Below are positions 8,875 through 16,942 of a stretch of 47,726 bases of DNA, in pieces. The position numbers and the translations under genes were made by a program. The number at the start of each line of letters is the position of its first letter. Position 1 is the stretch's first letter. The stretch spans positions 64,376 to 112,101 of the forward strand of contig DGIS01000030.1 of NCBI GenBank assembly GCA_002386525.1, given 5' to 3'. This DNA is from Sphingobacterium sp. UBA4616 (lineage in GTDB: Bacteria; Bacteroidota; Bacteroidia; Sphingobacteriales; Sphingobacteriaceae). The notes beneath the pieces are model-generated. The model was not told where the DNA came from. It made no database searches and saw only the letters and a program-made list of their open reading frames with translations.

Positions 8875-9370
8875 CATCCTCTTCATTGTCAAATTCTTCG
8901 AGCGTAACAGTTACGTGCTCCCGTAATATCGTAGAAAGCTTTGTACCATAGTAATCGCTAAATATTGGGAACTTATGGTGACTTCTATCAATTAATACAG
9001 CAGTTCTCATTTTTTTTAATGGTACATTCAAAAATACACCCAGCCCATAAGCTAGTGCCCTGCCACTATTGAGTACATCGTCAACAAGGATAATCGTCTT
9101 GTCTTTTGCAATGTCAACAGCTAAGTCTGTGTTTGCGCTTAATGACCTGCTGGTCTTCTTCATTGTTACCTTAATCAATAGAATCTCTTTGTCTGAAATA
9201 TCCTGCAAAATTGCTTGAAGACGTTGAGCAAATACATAGCCCCGGTCAGCAATACCTACTAATACGAGCGTTTCATCTTCAAAATTGTCTTCCAATATTT
9301 GATAGGCAATCCGAATAGATTTTTGTTTTATTTGTTCTTTATTTAAGATGAGGGTTTTCTTTGAAGACAT
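8858..9370 (-). CDS. PyrR-like phosphoribosyltransferase
   Basis: A 170-residue type I phosphoribosyltransferase. The PRPP-binding loop is TIILVDDVLNSGRAL (about residues 91-105). The C-terminal third (AVLIDRSHHKFPIFSDYYG, then LEEFDNEEDAAWLI) lines up well with PyrR, the uracil phosphoribosyltransferase/regulatory protein of Gram-positive bacteria. No pyrimidine genes are adjacent, and I see no PyrR-type RNA target here, so the RNA-binding function is not supported. It could act only in uracil salvage. It is a single-gene unit with its terminator at 8842-8874. Confidence 0.78.
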   Translation of the reverse strand: MSSKKTLILNKEQIKQKSIRIAYQILEDNFEDETLVLVGIADRGYVFAQRLQAILQDISDKEILLIKVTMKKTSRSLSANTDLAVDIAKDKTIILVDDVLNSGRALAYGLGVFLNVPLKKMRTAVLIDRSHHKFPIFSDYYGTKLSTILREHVTVTLEEFDNEEDAAWLI

Positions 9371-9417
9371 AATAGTATTTCCAATGATTATTGGGTAAAA
9401 ATAGGATATTATATTGT

Positions 9418-9456
9418 ATAAAAAAAGTCCAAAACGAGTTAAACGCTTTGGACTTT
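9418..9456 (-). terminator. Intrinsic terminator after the NlpC/P60 gene
   Basis: On the minus strand AAAGTCCAAA pairs with TTTGGACTTT (9424-9433 with 9447-9456), followed by a run of T. Confidence 0.9.
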
Positions 9457-9477
9457 CTGAGAGTGAATCTAATCCTA

Positions 9478-10059
9478 TTAATTCAATTTATTATCTTTTT
9501 CTGCTTTGATTATCTCCGCAGTAAGCGTTCTATTATCTTCTGGTAAACGACCTCCATTGTAGTAATAACGTCTCCAGTATGGCTCATCTAGGTTGCTGAT
9601 CATGACACCTTTACTAGAAGATGCATGTGCAAATTTATTATCTCCGATATAAACCCCTACATGGGTAATACTTCTACTTCTAATTTTGAAGAATACCAAA
9701 TCACCAGCTTTAAGCTCATTCTTTTCGACGGTTTTTACTTGAGAGTACTGATTTCTGCTATTATACCCCAGCGATGTGTTGAACACTTTGTCGTATAATT
9801 CGTAAGAAAATTTTGAACAATCAATGCCTCTCTTTGAATCTCCTCCTAAACGGTAAGGAGTACCTAGCCATTCATAAACAAATTGATAAAGTTTGGTGTT
9901 TGTTGTTGCTGATACTGCAACTCCCATGATTTGTGAAAAGTATTCCTTCGCTAAGTTGTCAGGATCTGATTCTGGTTTGGAGTTTCTGTTGGTTTGTGCC
10001 TGCGACACTAGACATAAGCCGATAAATAGCATTGACGCTATAAATTTCTTTGTTTTCAT
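9478..10059 (-). CDS. NlpC/P60 (C40) cell-wall endopeptidase
   Basis: Exported 193-residue peptidase that probably cuts peptide cross-links in peptidoglycan. A signal peptide ends near residue 22 (LVSQAQ). The C40 domain covers about 55-175 with the catalytic Cys81 in GIDCSKF, His133 in THVGVYIG and His145 in FAHASS, so the triad is complete. The NELKAGDLVFF segment before the catalytic His is also typical. It resembles Spr/MepS, but without a lipobox Cys. A terminator lies directly downstream, and the gene appears monocistronic. Confidence 0.9.
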   Translation of the reverse strand: MKTKKFIASMLFIGLCLVSQAQTNRNSKPESDPDNLAKEYFSQIMGVAVSATTNTKLYQFVYEWLGTPYRLGGDSKRGIDCSKFSYELYDKVFNTSLGYNSRNQYSQVKTVEKNELKAGDLVFFKIRSRSITHVGVYIGDNKFAHASSSKGVMISNLDEPYWRRYYYNGGRLPEDNRTLTAEIIKAEKDNKLN

Positions 10060-10365
10060 TAAATCGCTTTTTTGTACAACATTTAACTTTTAAAAATTGA
10101 ATACTGTCATCTATTTTGGACAGCACTGTTGCGAATATAATACAATAACAGTTTAAGGTCAAATTTATTTTCACGTATTTAACGAAATTTTAACAATTTT
10201 AACATCTTCAAAGATGTATTTATACCTGTTGAGAACGATTTCATCTGATGCGTTTCCGTATTTATTAAGGACAGCACCTACGCTATTTTAGTGTACTTAT
10301 GTGATGATAAAATACCACCTCAATGAGGTTACTATTGTGAATCTTAAAAAAAATATTAATTTCCT
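10060..10365. other. Intergenic region between the C40 gene and the thr leader
   Basis: About 300 AT-rich bases with no convincing gene. The only distinct element is the 13-base inverted repeat ACCTCA-A-TGAGGT at 10317-10329, upstream of the thr promoter. Confidence 0.5.
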
Positions 10366-10397
10366 TTGGTAAAGTGATAATATTTGTTCTATATTTA
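10366..10397 (+). promoter_or_regulatory. Predicted promoter of the thr operon
   Basis: TTG (10366-10368), 21 bases, then TATATTTA (10390-10397), one base away from TAnnTTTG. Initiation a few bases later would leave a very short leader before the leader-peptide ATG at 10417. Confidence 0.5.
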
Positions 10398-10416
10398 CAA
10401 AACATAATTAAAAGCA

Positions 10417-10482
10417 ATGAACACAACTTCAATTATTACGTCGATTATTATTACCACCGGGATAAGACTCAGGAGGAAGTAG
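10417..10482 (+). CDS. thrL: Threonine/isoleucine-rich leader peptide of the thr operon
   Basis: A 21-codon open frame from ATG 10417 to TAG 10480-10482. Of the 21 residues, five are Thr and six are Ile; they are clustered (TTSIITSIIITTGI, residues 3-16), and the end is basic (RLRRK). This is the composition expected of an attenuation leader that senses charged tRNA-Thr and tRNA-Ile, as for E. coli ThrL. It is followed by a strong terminator hairpin and then thrA. The 3' end of the frame (GAGGAA, 10473-10478) can pair with TTCCTC (10524-10529) in the terminator arm, an evident antiterminator. The symbol is given by analogy. Confidence 0.82.
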   Translation: MNTTSIITSIIITTGIRLRRK

Positions 10483-10515
10483 TTTCGTTGTATATAATTG
10501 TAGACACAATATTTA

Positions 10516-10553
10516 GAAGCGCTTTCCTCAAAACAGGAAAGCGCTTCTTTTTT
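10516..10553 (+). terminator. Attenuator hairpin upstream of thrA
   Basis: GAAGCGCTTTCCT (10516-10528) pairs perfectly with AGGAAAGCGCTTC (10535-10547); the loop is CAAAAC, and TTTTTT follows. Because it lies between the leader peptide and thrA, it should end transcription when threonine and isoleucine are plentiful. Confidence 0.92.
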
Positions 10554-10593
10554 ATCGCAAAATCATCAATCTAAACAAACAGTATAAAGTAGC

Positions 10594-13041
10594 ATGAAAG
10601 TTTTAAAATTTGGAGGCACATCAGTCGGTACAGTAGAAAGCTTAAAGGCAGTCCTGGGCATCGTGAAAAAATCTTATGATGCAAAGGAAAAACCGTTGGT
10701 TGTGTTGTCAGCTATGTCGGGTGTGACAAATTTACTTACGCAATTAGCTGAGGACGCTGCAGAAGGAAAATCCTTTTCAGAGGGACTGAAATCATTGGAA
10801 GATAGGCATTTTACAGTAGTGAAAGAACTTCTGGCTGTGAAATATCAAAATCCTGTATTTACAAAGCTGAAATTATTTTTTAATGAAATAGAAGATCTTC
10901 TTCAAGGAATTTTTGCACTAAAAGAGCTGAGCTATCAAAGCAAAGATTTGATATTAAGCTACGGCGAGCGTTGTTCGAATTATATGGTATCTAAAGTGAT
11001 GGAACAATATGTTCCAGAATCATTATTTGTGGATGCTTCTCACTATGTGAAAACTGATTCGAACTTTGGTAATGCGCATTTAAATGAAACATTGACCGAG
11101 CAATTGGTGAAATCACTATACATATCACATGGCGATAAATTATTATTTGTGACGGGTTTTATCGGTAGTAACGAAAACGGTCGTATTACCACTCTAGGAA
11201 GAGGTGGTTCAGATTATACAGCAGCTATCTTCGGATCCATATTAGACGCGGCAGCCATTGAAATTTGGACAGACGTAAATGGCATGTTGACCGCGGATCC
11301 ACGCATTGTGAAAAAGGCTTTTTCTTTACCTGTTTTATCATATACCGAGGCCATGGAATTGTCTTACTTTGGTGCTAAGGTGATTTATCCTCCTACCATG
11401 ATCCCTGCTTTCTTGAAGAAAATTCCGATTGTTATTAGAAATACCTTTGAGCCTGATTTCTCCGGAACCGTCATTCAGTTTGATAGCGGCAAAACAGCGC
11501 TACCAATAAAAGGAATTTCCTCTATATCAGATATTTCGGTTATCAATCTAAGTGGTTCAGGCATGATCGGCAAGTCGGGCTTTAGCGGAAGGCTTTTTAC
11601 TTTATTGGCTAGAGAGCAAATCAATGTTGTGTTAATTACGCAGTCATCTTCCGAACATAGCATCACATTTGCTGTAAACCCATCTGACGCCAAACGCGCG
11701 ATACAATTAATCGAAGTGGAGTTTGAATTGGAGATCCAAGCCAATAAGCTCATCGTTCCAGCGATTGAAGATAACCTTTCAGTCTTGGCCATCGTTGGCG
11801 AAAATATGAAAAAGACACCTGGTATGTCCGGTCGATTATTTGCCGCGCTAGGGAGGAATGGCATTAATGTTCGCGCTATAGCACAGGGCTCATCTGAATA
11901 TAATATATCTGTTATTATAGGTAAGGAAGATCTGGCGAAGGCGCTTAACGCTGTACACGACGCTTTTTTTGCCGAGCTAAAGAAAACCCTTCATGTGTTT
12001 AATATTGGTACGGGTAACATCGGCGCAACTTTATTTAAACAGCTGGAAAGTCAACATGATTTCCTACTGGATAAAAACGATATCGAAATTAAAGTCGTCG
12101 GAATTTCGAATAGCCGTAAGATGCTTTTTAATACCGAAGGTGTTGATTTAAATAATTGGTCTAATGAACTCGACAGAAATGGAACTGAATCGGACTTGGC
12201 CTTGTTTATTGAACGCATGAAGGCACTCAATCTGCCAAACTGTGTTTTTATCGATAATACCGCGAGCAAATTACCAGCTACCTATTATGAAGACATCTTT
12301 AAATCCAATATTTCGATCGTCACCTGCAATAAAATTGCGAACTCAGGTAAGTATGAGCAATATAAAACACTCCGCGATACCGCTCATCGACACGGTGTGG
12401 ACTTTTTTTATGAGACAAACGTAGGCGCGGGACTACCTATCGTCCGCGTACTCAAAGACTTGATGTTGAGTGGTGATCGTATTGTCAAGATAGAGGCTAT
12501 TTTATCTGGAACAATCTCGTATATCTTCAACAATTTTAAAGCTGATGCTTCTTTTTATGATGTTGTTAAACAGGCACAGGAACTAGGATATACTGAACCA
12601 GATCCAAGGGACGACTTAGGCGGTATAGATTTTATGCGTAAAATGCTCATATTAGCTAGGGATGCCGGATATCCTGTCGAAGCCGAGGACGTAGACCTAG
12701 GTTCAATACTTCCGCCGGCATGTTTGAAAGCTGAATCCGTAGATGCGTTTTACGCAGAATTGCAGCGCGAAAATGACTATTTCGAAGCCATGAAGAAGAA
12801 AGCTGAAGATGAAAATAAAGTAATACGCTACATCGGAAAATTGGAAAATGGAAAAGTATCCATTGCGATTCAGTTTGTTGATGAAAACCATCCTTTCTAT
12901 GCATTATCGGGTAGTGACAATATTATATCATTTACAACAGAGCGCTATAAAGAACGTCCTTTAGTAGTAAAAGGTCCGGGGGCTGGGGCTGAAGTAACAG
13001 CTGCGGGTGTATTTGCCGATTTAGTAAATGTTGGAGCATAA
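10594..13041 (+). CDS. thrA: Bifunctional aspartokinase / homoserine dehydrogenase
   Basis: Carries out the first and third steps from aspartate to threonine. The 815-residue protein begins with the aspartokinase signature KFGGTSVG (residues 3-10) and contains GRGGSDYTAA and the FGAKVIYPPTM segment. Two ACT regulatory segments lie at about 310-455 (for example GRLFTLLAREQINVVLITQ and GRLFAALGRNGINVRAIAQ). The homoserine dehydrogenase half starts at about residue 468 with FNIGTGNIG and includes LSGTISYIFNNF and GYTEPDPRDDLGG. The length agrees with E. coli ThrA (820). It is the first structural gene behind the attenuator, with thrB 27 bases downstream. Confidence 0.97.
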   Translation: MKVLKFGGTSVGTVESLKAVLGIVKKSYDAKEKPLVVLSAMSGVTNLLTQLAEDAAEGKSFSEGLKSLEDRHFTVVKELLAVKYQNPVFTKLKLFFNEIEDLLQGIFALKELSYQSKDLILSYGERCSNYMVSKVMEQYVPESLFVDASHYVKTDSNFGNAHLNETLTEQLVKSLYISHGDKLLFVTGFIGSNENGRITTLGRGGSDYTAAIFGSILDAAAIEIWTDVNGMLTADPRIVKKAFSLPVLSYTEAMELSYFGAKVIYPPTMIPAFLKKIPIVIRNTFEPDFSGTVIQFDSGKTALPIKGISSISDISVINLSGSGMIGKSGFSGRLFTLLAREQINVVLITQSSSEHSITFAVNPSDAKRAIQLIEVEFELEIQANKLIVPAIEDNLSVLAIVGENMKKTPGMSGRLFAALGRNGINVRAIAQGSSEYNISVIIGKEDLAKALNAVHDAFFAELKKTLHVFNIGTGNIGATLFKQLESQHDFLLDKNDIEIKVVGISNSRKMLFNTEGVDLNNWSNELDRNGTESDLALFIERMKALNLPNCVFIDNTASKLPATYYEDIFKSNISIVTCNKIANSGKYEQYKTLRDTAHRHGVDFFYETNVGAGLPIVRVLKDLMLSGDRIVKIEAILSGTISYIFNNFKADASFYDVVKQAQELGYTEPDPRDDLGGIDFMRKMLILARDAGYPVEAEDVDLGSILPPACLKAESVDAFYAELQRENDYFEAMKKKAEDENKVIRYIGKLENGKVSIAIQFVDENHPFYALSGSDNIISFTTERYKERPLVVKGPGAGAEVTAAGVFADLVNVGA

Positions 13042-13068
13042 AAACGATTCAAGGAAAATAACAATTAC

Positions 13069-14085
13069 ATGATGGCTAATAATTTAAATGTAGAGTATCT
13101 GAAAGATAAGATTATAAATTTAGACAGCATGCTGTCCGAAGTTCGTGTCTTTGCACCTGCAACTGTCGCCAATATGATCTGTGGTTTTGACATACTGGGC
13201 TTTGCGGTTGAGGCGCCAGGAGACGAGGTGGTCATGCGACGCACAACACAACCCGGGGTAACTATTCGTAAAATAACAGGCGACGATGGAAGATTGCCGC
13301 TTGATCCAGGTAAAAATACCGTTTCTGCCTGCGTTCAGTATTTATTACAGGCTCTGAATATTTCTTCAAAGGTCGGTGTGGAAATTGAATTACATAAACA
13401 TATGCCTATCGGATCGGGTTTAGGTTCTAGCGCAGCCAGCACAGTGGCAGGGCTTTTTGCCATCAATACCATGCTGGGTAACCCCTTGACAAAAGAAGAA
13501 TTATTGCCATTCTGTGTCGAAGGCGAGCGCTTGGCCTGTGGTACGGGGCATGCTGATAATGTGGCACCAGCACTCTATGGAGGTATAACTTTAATTCGGG
13601 GAAATGAACCTTTGGATGTGATTTCCATTCCTTCGCCTAAAGAACTCGTTGCTGCAGTCGTTTTTCCACAAGTCGATGTTCCCACACGCGACGCTAGACA
13701 ACTTATTAAAGATAAAGTACTATTAAAAGACGCTGTCACCCAGTGGGGTAATATCGCGGGATTGGTAGCTGCTTTGTTCAAAGAAGATTATGATCTCCTT
13801 GCGCGAAGCATGAAAGACGTTCTTATCGAACCGACGCGAGCTATTTTAATCCCTCAATTTTATGAAATGAAAGAGATTGCTCTAAAACACGGTGCCTTAA
13901 GTTTCGGTATTTCTGGCTCTGGACCATCAGTTGTGGCAATAACACGAGACGAGAAAATAGCAGAGGATATCGCAGACAAAATTCAAACTCATCTCAAAGA
14001 AAATGAAATTGATAGTTTTGGATACGTTTCCCGTGTCAATGTAGAAGGCCCCAGAATATTAGATCAAAAGTTGTTTACAGCATAG
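13069..14085 (+). CDS. thrB: Homoserine kinase
   Basis: GHMP-family kinase that phosphorylates homoserine. The ATP-binding motif PIGSGLGSSAAST is at about residues 113-125, and the N-terminal VRVFAPATVANMICGFD and C-terminal FGISGSGPSVVAI match homoserine kinase. The frame gives 338 residues, somewhat longer than usual, because about 20 residues precede the conserved start. An internal ATG at 13129 (MLSEVRVFAP) is an alternative; I keep 13069 because AAGGAAAA stands upstream and the spacing from thrA (27 bases) is normal. Confidence 0.94.
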   Translation: MMANNLNVEYLKDKIINLDSMLSEVRVFAPATVANMICGFDILGFAVEAPGDEVVMRRTTQPGVTIRKITGDDGRLPLDPGKNTVSACVQYLLQALNISSKVGVEIELHKHMPIGSGLGSSAASTVAGLFAINTMLGNPLTKEELLPFCVEGERLACGTGHADNVAPALYGGITLIRGNEPLDVISIPSPKELVAAVVFPQVDVPTRDARQLIKDKVLLKDAVTQWGNIAGLVAALFKEDYDLLARSMKDVLIEPTRAILIPQFYEMKEIALKHGALSFGISGSGPSVVAITRDEKIAEDIADKIQTHLKENEIDSFGYVSRVNVEGPRILDQKLFTA

Positions 14086-14220
14086 CGGTCTATCAAATCT
14101 AAGGTTAATTCATATTTACCTCTTAAAAAGATAACAAAGTGAAATATCCATGTGAAAATATCAATTCAATTAAAACGGGATGTTTCATATGGCCTTAAAA
14201 AAAAAAGAATATTACATATG

Positions 14221-15525
14221 AAATTTTATAGCACAAATAATAAAACATTAGAAGTTTCCTTTAAAGATGCGGTCTTCAATTCGCTACCAGCAGACAAAGG
14301 GTTGTATATGCCGGAAGCGATCCCTCAATTGGATCCATTATTTATTAAGAATATTCAGCAGCATTCTTTACAAGAGATTGCATTTGAAGTCGCTTACACG
14401 CTCTTGAGGGATGATATTCCCAAAGAAGATTTAAAGCAAATCGTGAACGACGCGATTAACTTTGATGCTCCCGTAAAATTCTTGACCGACAGCACAGCTG
14501 TGCTCGAACTTTTCCATGGACCTTCTTACGCCTTTAAGGATTTTGGTGCCCGGTTTATGAGCAGAGTGATGGGTTATTTTTCGAAGACGGATGATAAATT
14601 ACTGGATGTGCTTGTTGCGACATCTGGCGATACTGGTGGAGCTGTTGCCTTGGGATTTTTGGGCGTTGAGGGAACGCGTGTAACCATCTTATACCCCAAA
14701 GGTAAAGTGTCCGAGGTTCAGGAATTACAATTGACTACAAATGGACAAAACATTCGTGCAATTGAAGTGGAAGGTACATTTGACGATTGCCAGGCATTAG
14801 TGAAACAGGCTTTCAATGATCCCGAACTGAATGCTGTCTTACGGTTGACTTCAGCTAATTCAATTAATATAGCACGATTGATCCCACAGACATTCTATTA
14901 CTTTTATGCGTATGCGCAATTAAAGTCGCAAGGAATCAATGAGGTCGTATTTACAGTACCGAGTGGTAATTTTGGTAATATTGGGGCAGGCCTATTAGCT
15001 TATAAGATGGGGCTACCTGTCAAACATTTTGTTGCGGCTACAAATGTAAATGATACCGTACCTAGATTTCTTTCATCAGGCAAATATGAACCGCTGCCTT
15101 CAGTACAAACATTGAGCAATGCAATGGATGTCGGAAACCCGAGCAACTGGGTTCGTATACAGGATATCTTTGGAGGAGATGTGGACGAATTAAAAAGTAT
15201 GTTATCTTCTTATACTTTTACAGACGAAGAAACAGAAAGAGGAATGCAGAAGTTATTTGAAGAATCGAACTATATCGCCTGTCCACATACAGCAATCGCA
15301 TGGCTTGGCGCTCGTACCTATGCAAATGAGTATCCTGGTCACTATGCTTCGGTTTTCTTATCTACTGCTCATCCCTGCAAATTCCCTGATGCAATCGCTG
15401 TAGATGTGTTTGAAAAGATAGTTCTGCCTAAAGGAGCAGAAGCTTTGCAAGGAAGGGAAAAGTTAGCTGAACCTTTAAAAGTCGATTTTGAAGCATTCAA
15501 AAAATATCTAATCAACCATAATTAA
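14221..15525 (+). CDS. thrC: Threonine synthase
   Basis: PLP enzyme that converts O-phosphohomoserine to threonine. The start at ATG 14221 gives the conserved N-terminus MKFYSTNNKTLEVSFKDAV and 434 residues; a GTG at 14152 in frame would add an unlikely basic extension. The PLP lysine is Lys107 in SYAFKDFGARF; ATSGDTGGAVALGF binds the phosphate, and FTVPSGNFGN is also characteristic. It is the last gene of the thr operon. The 135-base gap after thrB is larger than elsewhere in the operon and shows no terminator. A perfect terminator follows at 15533. Confidence 0.96.
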   Translation, partial: KFYSTNNKTLEVSFKDAVFNSLPADKGLYMPEAIPQLDPLFIKNIQQHSLQEIAFEVAYTLLRDDIPKEDLKQIVNDAINFDAPVKFLTDSTAVLELFHGPSYAFKDFGARFMSRVMGYFSKTDDKLLDVLVATSGDTGGAVALGFLGVEGTRVTILYPKGKVSEVQELQLTTNGQNIRAIEVEGTFDDCQALVKQAFNDPELNAVLRLTSANSINIARLIPQTFYYFYAYAQLKSQGINEVVFTVPSGNFGNIGAGLLAYKMGLPVKHFVAATNVNDTVPRFLSSGKYEPLPSVQTLSNAMDVGNPSNWVRIQDIFGGDVDELKSMLSSYTFTDEETERGMQKLFEESNYIACPHTAIAWLGARTYANEYPGHYASVFLSTAHPCKFPDAIAVDVFEKIVLPKGAEALQGREKLAEPLKVDFEAFKKYLINHN

Positions 15526-15532
15526 ATGCTTG

Positions 15533-15555
15533 GGGCTCCTTTCGGAGCCCTTTTT
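15533..15555 (+). terminator. Terminator of the thr operon
   Basis: GGGCTCC-TTTC-GGAGCCC followed by TTTTT. Confidence 0.93.
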
Positions 15556-15675
15556 ACTTTCATTCACAAATAGCGGTTCTTTTACACGGAAGGAATAATT
15601 TAAAAAAAGTATGACGTTTTGAGAAAGAGCGAGGTTTTATCCAGAAAGTTTCGTCATGATGTCGAATTAATACAT

Positions 15676-15683
15676 TAATTTTG
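15676..15683 (+). promoter_or_regulatory. -7 element directly before the rlmI-like gene
   Basis: TAATTTTG is an exact TAnnTTTG match ending only 5 bases before the ATG at 15689, so the transcript would begin at or near the start codon (leaderless mRNA). Confidence 0.55.
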
Positions 15684-15688
15684 CAGTA

Positions 15689-16876
15689 ATGAAATCAGTT
15701 TATTTGAATAAGGGTAAGGATAAAGCTGCGTGGCAATTGCATCCTTGGGTATTTTCTGGAGCAATTAAATCATTGTCCGATAAAATTGAGGATGGCGAAG
15801 TTGTTGGTGTTTACAATGCTGAACGTGAATTTATTGCCTATGGGCTATTTCACAATAGTTCGCGCGTGGCCATTCGTTTGTTAGAATGGAATCCTCAAGT
15901 GCAGATTGATGCAGCGTGGTGGCGTTCACGCGTCCAGAAGGCTGTTGCGGCACGACAGCACCTATTACAGAAAGACGTGACGAATACTGTTCGTCTAATC
16001 TTTGCTGAAGCAGATTTTCTTCCTGGACTTATTGCAGATAAATATGCAGATTTTATATCTATTCAGGTTCACGCAGTTGGACTTGAAAAAGTTAAATCAA
16101 TTATTATCGACGAATTGAATGCTTTGCTACAGCCAAAAGGAATTTATGAACGTAGCGATCTGAAATCCCGTGAACATGAGGGACTACCCGACACCAATGG
16201 GCTTTTGTATGGAGAACTTCCACCAGAATTTGTTGACGTTGTCGAAAATGGTATCCATTATAAGGTGAACATTATTGATGGACAAAAATCCGGATTCTAT
16301 TGCGACCAACGAGAAAACCGTCAGCTGACAGCCAACTACGTTTCTAATAAGCGAGTCCTGGATTGTTTTTGCTATTCTGGTGGCTTTACATTGAATAGCC
16401 TGAAAAACGGGGCATCAGAAGTCATTTCCGTAGATAGCTCTGCACTAGCTATTGAAACCCTGGAAAAGAATATTGTTGAAAATGGATTTGAACCCAGTCG
16501 ACATAAAGCAATATTGGCGGATGTAAACAAGCAATTACGCAAATTCATCGATGCGGGTGAAAAATTTGATATGATAGTCTTGGACCCGCCTAAGTATGCA
16601 CCATCACGATCAGCCTTGGAAAGAGCATCTCGAGCTTACAAAGATCTGAATCGCCGTGGATTGATGTTGTTAAATAGTGGTGGTTTGTTAGCAACCTTTT
16701 CTTGTTCAGGCGCAATGGATATGGATACCTTCAAACAAGTGCTTGCTTGGGCAGCGTTGGATGCAGGTAAGGAAATTCAGTTTATCAGACAGTTTCATCA
16801 ACCTGAGGACCATCCTGTGCGGGCCTCTTTTCCCGAAGGAGAATATCTGAAAGGATTGTTGGTCCGCGTATTATAA
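15689..16876 (+). CDS. rlmI: RlmI-like 23S rRNA cytosine-C5 methyltransferase
   Basis: SAM-dependent methyltransferase of the RlmI/COG1092 type, 395 residues. The N-terminal PUA domain starts with YLNKGKDKAAWQLHPWVFSGAI, the family opening, which fixes the start. The Rossmann fold is at about 215-395, with motif I RVLDCFCYSGGFTLNSLKNGA and motif IV DMIVLDPPKYAPS; FSCSGAM near the end is also typical. The predicted role is methylation of C1962 in 23S rRNA, by analogy with E. coli. The methylated position is not proven. A terminator follows. Confidence 0.85.
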   Translation: MKSVYLNKGKDKAAWQLHPWVFSGAIKSLSDKIEDGEVVGVYNAEREFIAYGLFHNSSRVAIRLLEWNPQVQIDAAWWRSRVQKAVAARQHLLQKDVTNTVRLIFAEADFLPGLIADKYADFISIQVHAVGLEKVKSIIIDELNALLQPKGIYERSDLKSREHEGLPDTNGLLYGELPPEFVDVVENGIHYKVNIIDGQKSGFYCDQRENRQLTANYVSNKRVLDCFCYSGGFTLNSLKNGASEVISVDSSALAIETLEKNIVENGFEPSRHKAILADVNKQLRKFIDAGEKFDMIVLDPPKYAPSRSALERASRAYKDLNRRGLMLLNSGGLLATFSCSGAMDMDTFKQVLAWAALDAGKEIQFIRQFHQPEDHPVRASFPEGEYLKGLLVRVL

Positions 16877-16898
16877 TTTATTACATGAAGATAATTTG

Positions 16899-16932
16899 GG
16901 TTGGTTTGCGAAAACCAACCTTTTTAATTTTT
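16899..16932 (+). terminator. Terminator after the rlmI-like gene
   Basis: GGTTGGTTT (16899-16907) pairs with AAACCAACC (16912-16920), loop GCGA, then TTTTTAATTTTT. Confidence 0.9.
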
Positions 16933-16942
16933 GAACAACGTC

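Noticed and set aside
10374..10574. A 66-codon frame across the thr leader
   Set aside because: It is in a different frame from the Thr/Ile-rich leader peptide and includes the attenuator hairpin.
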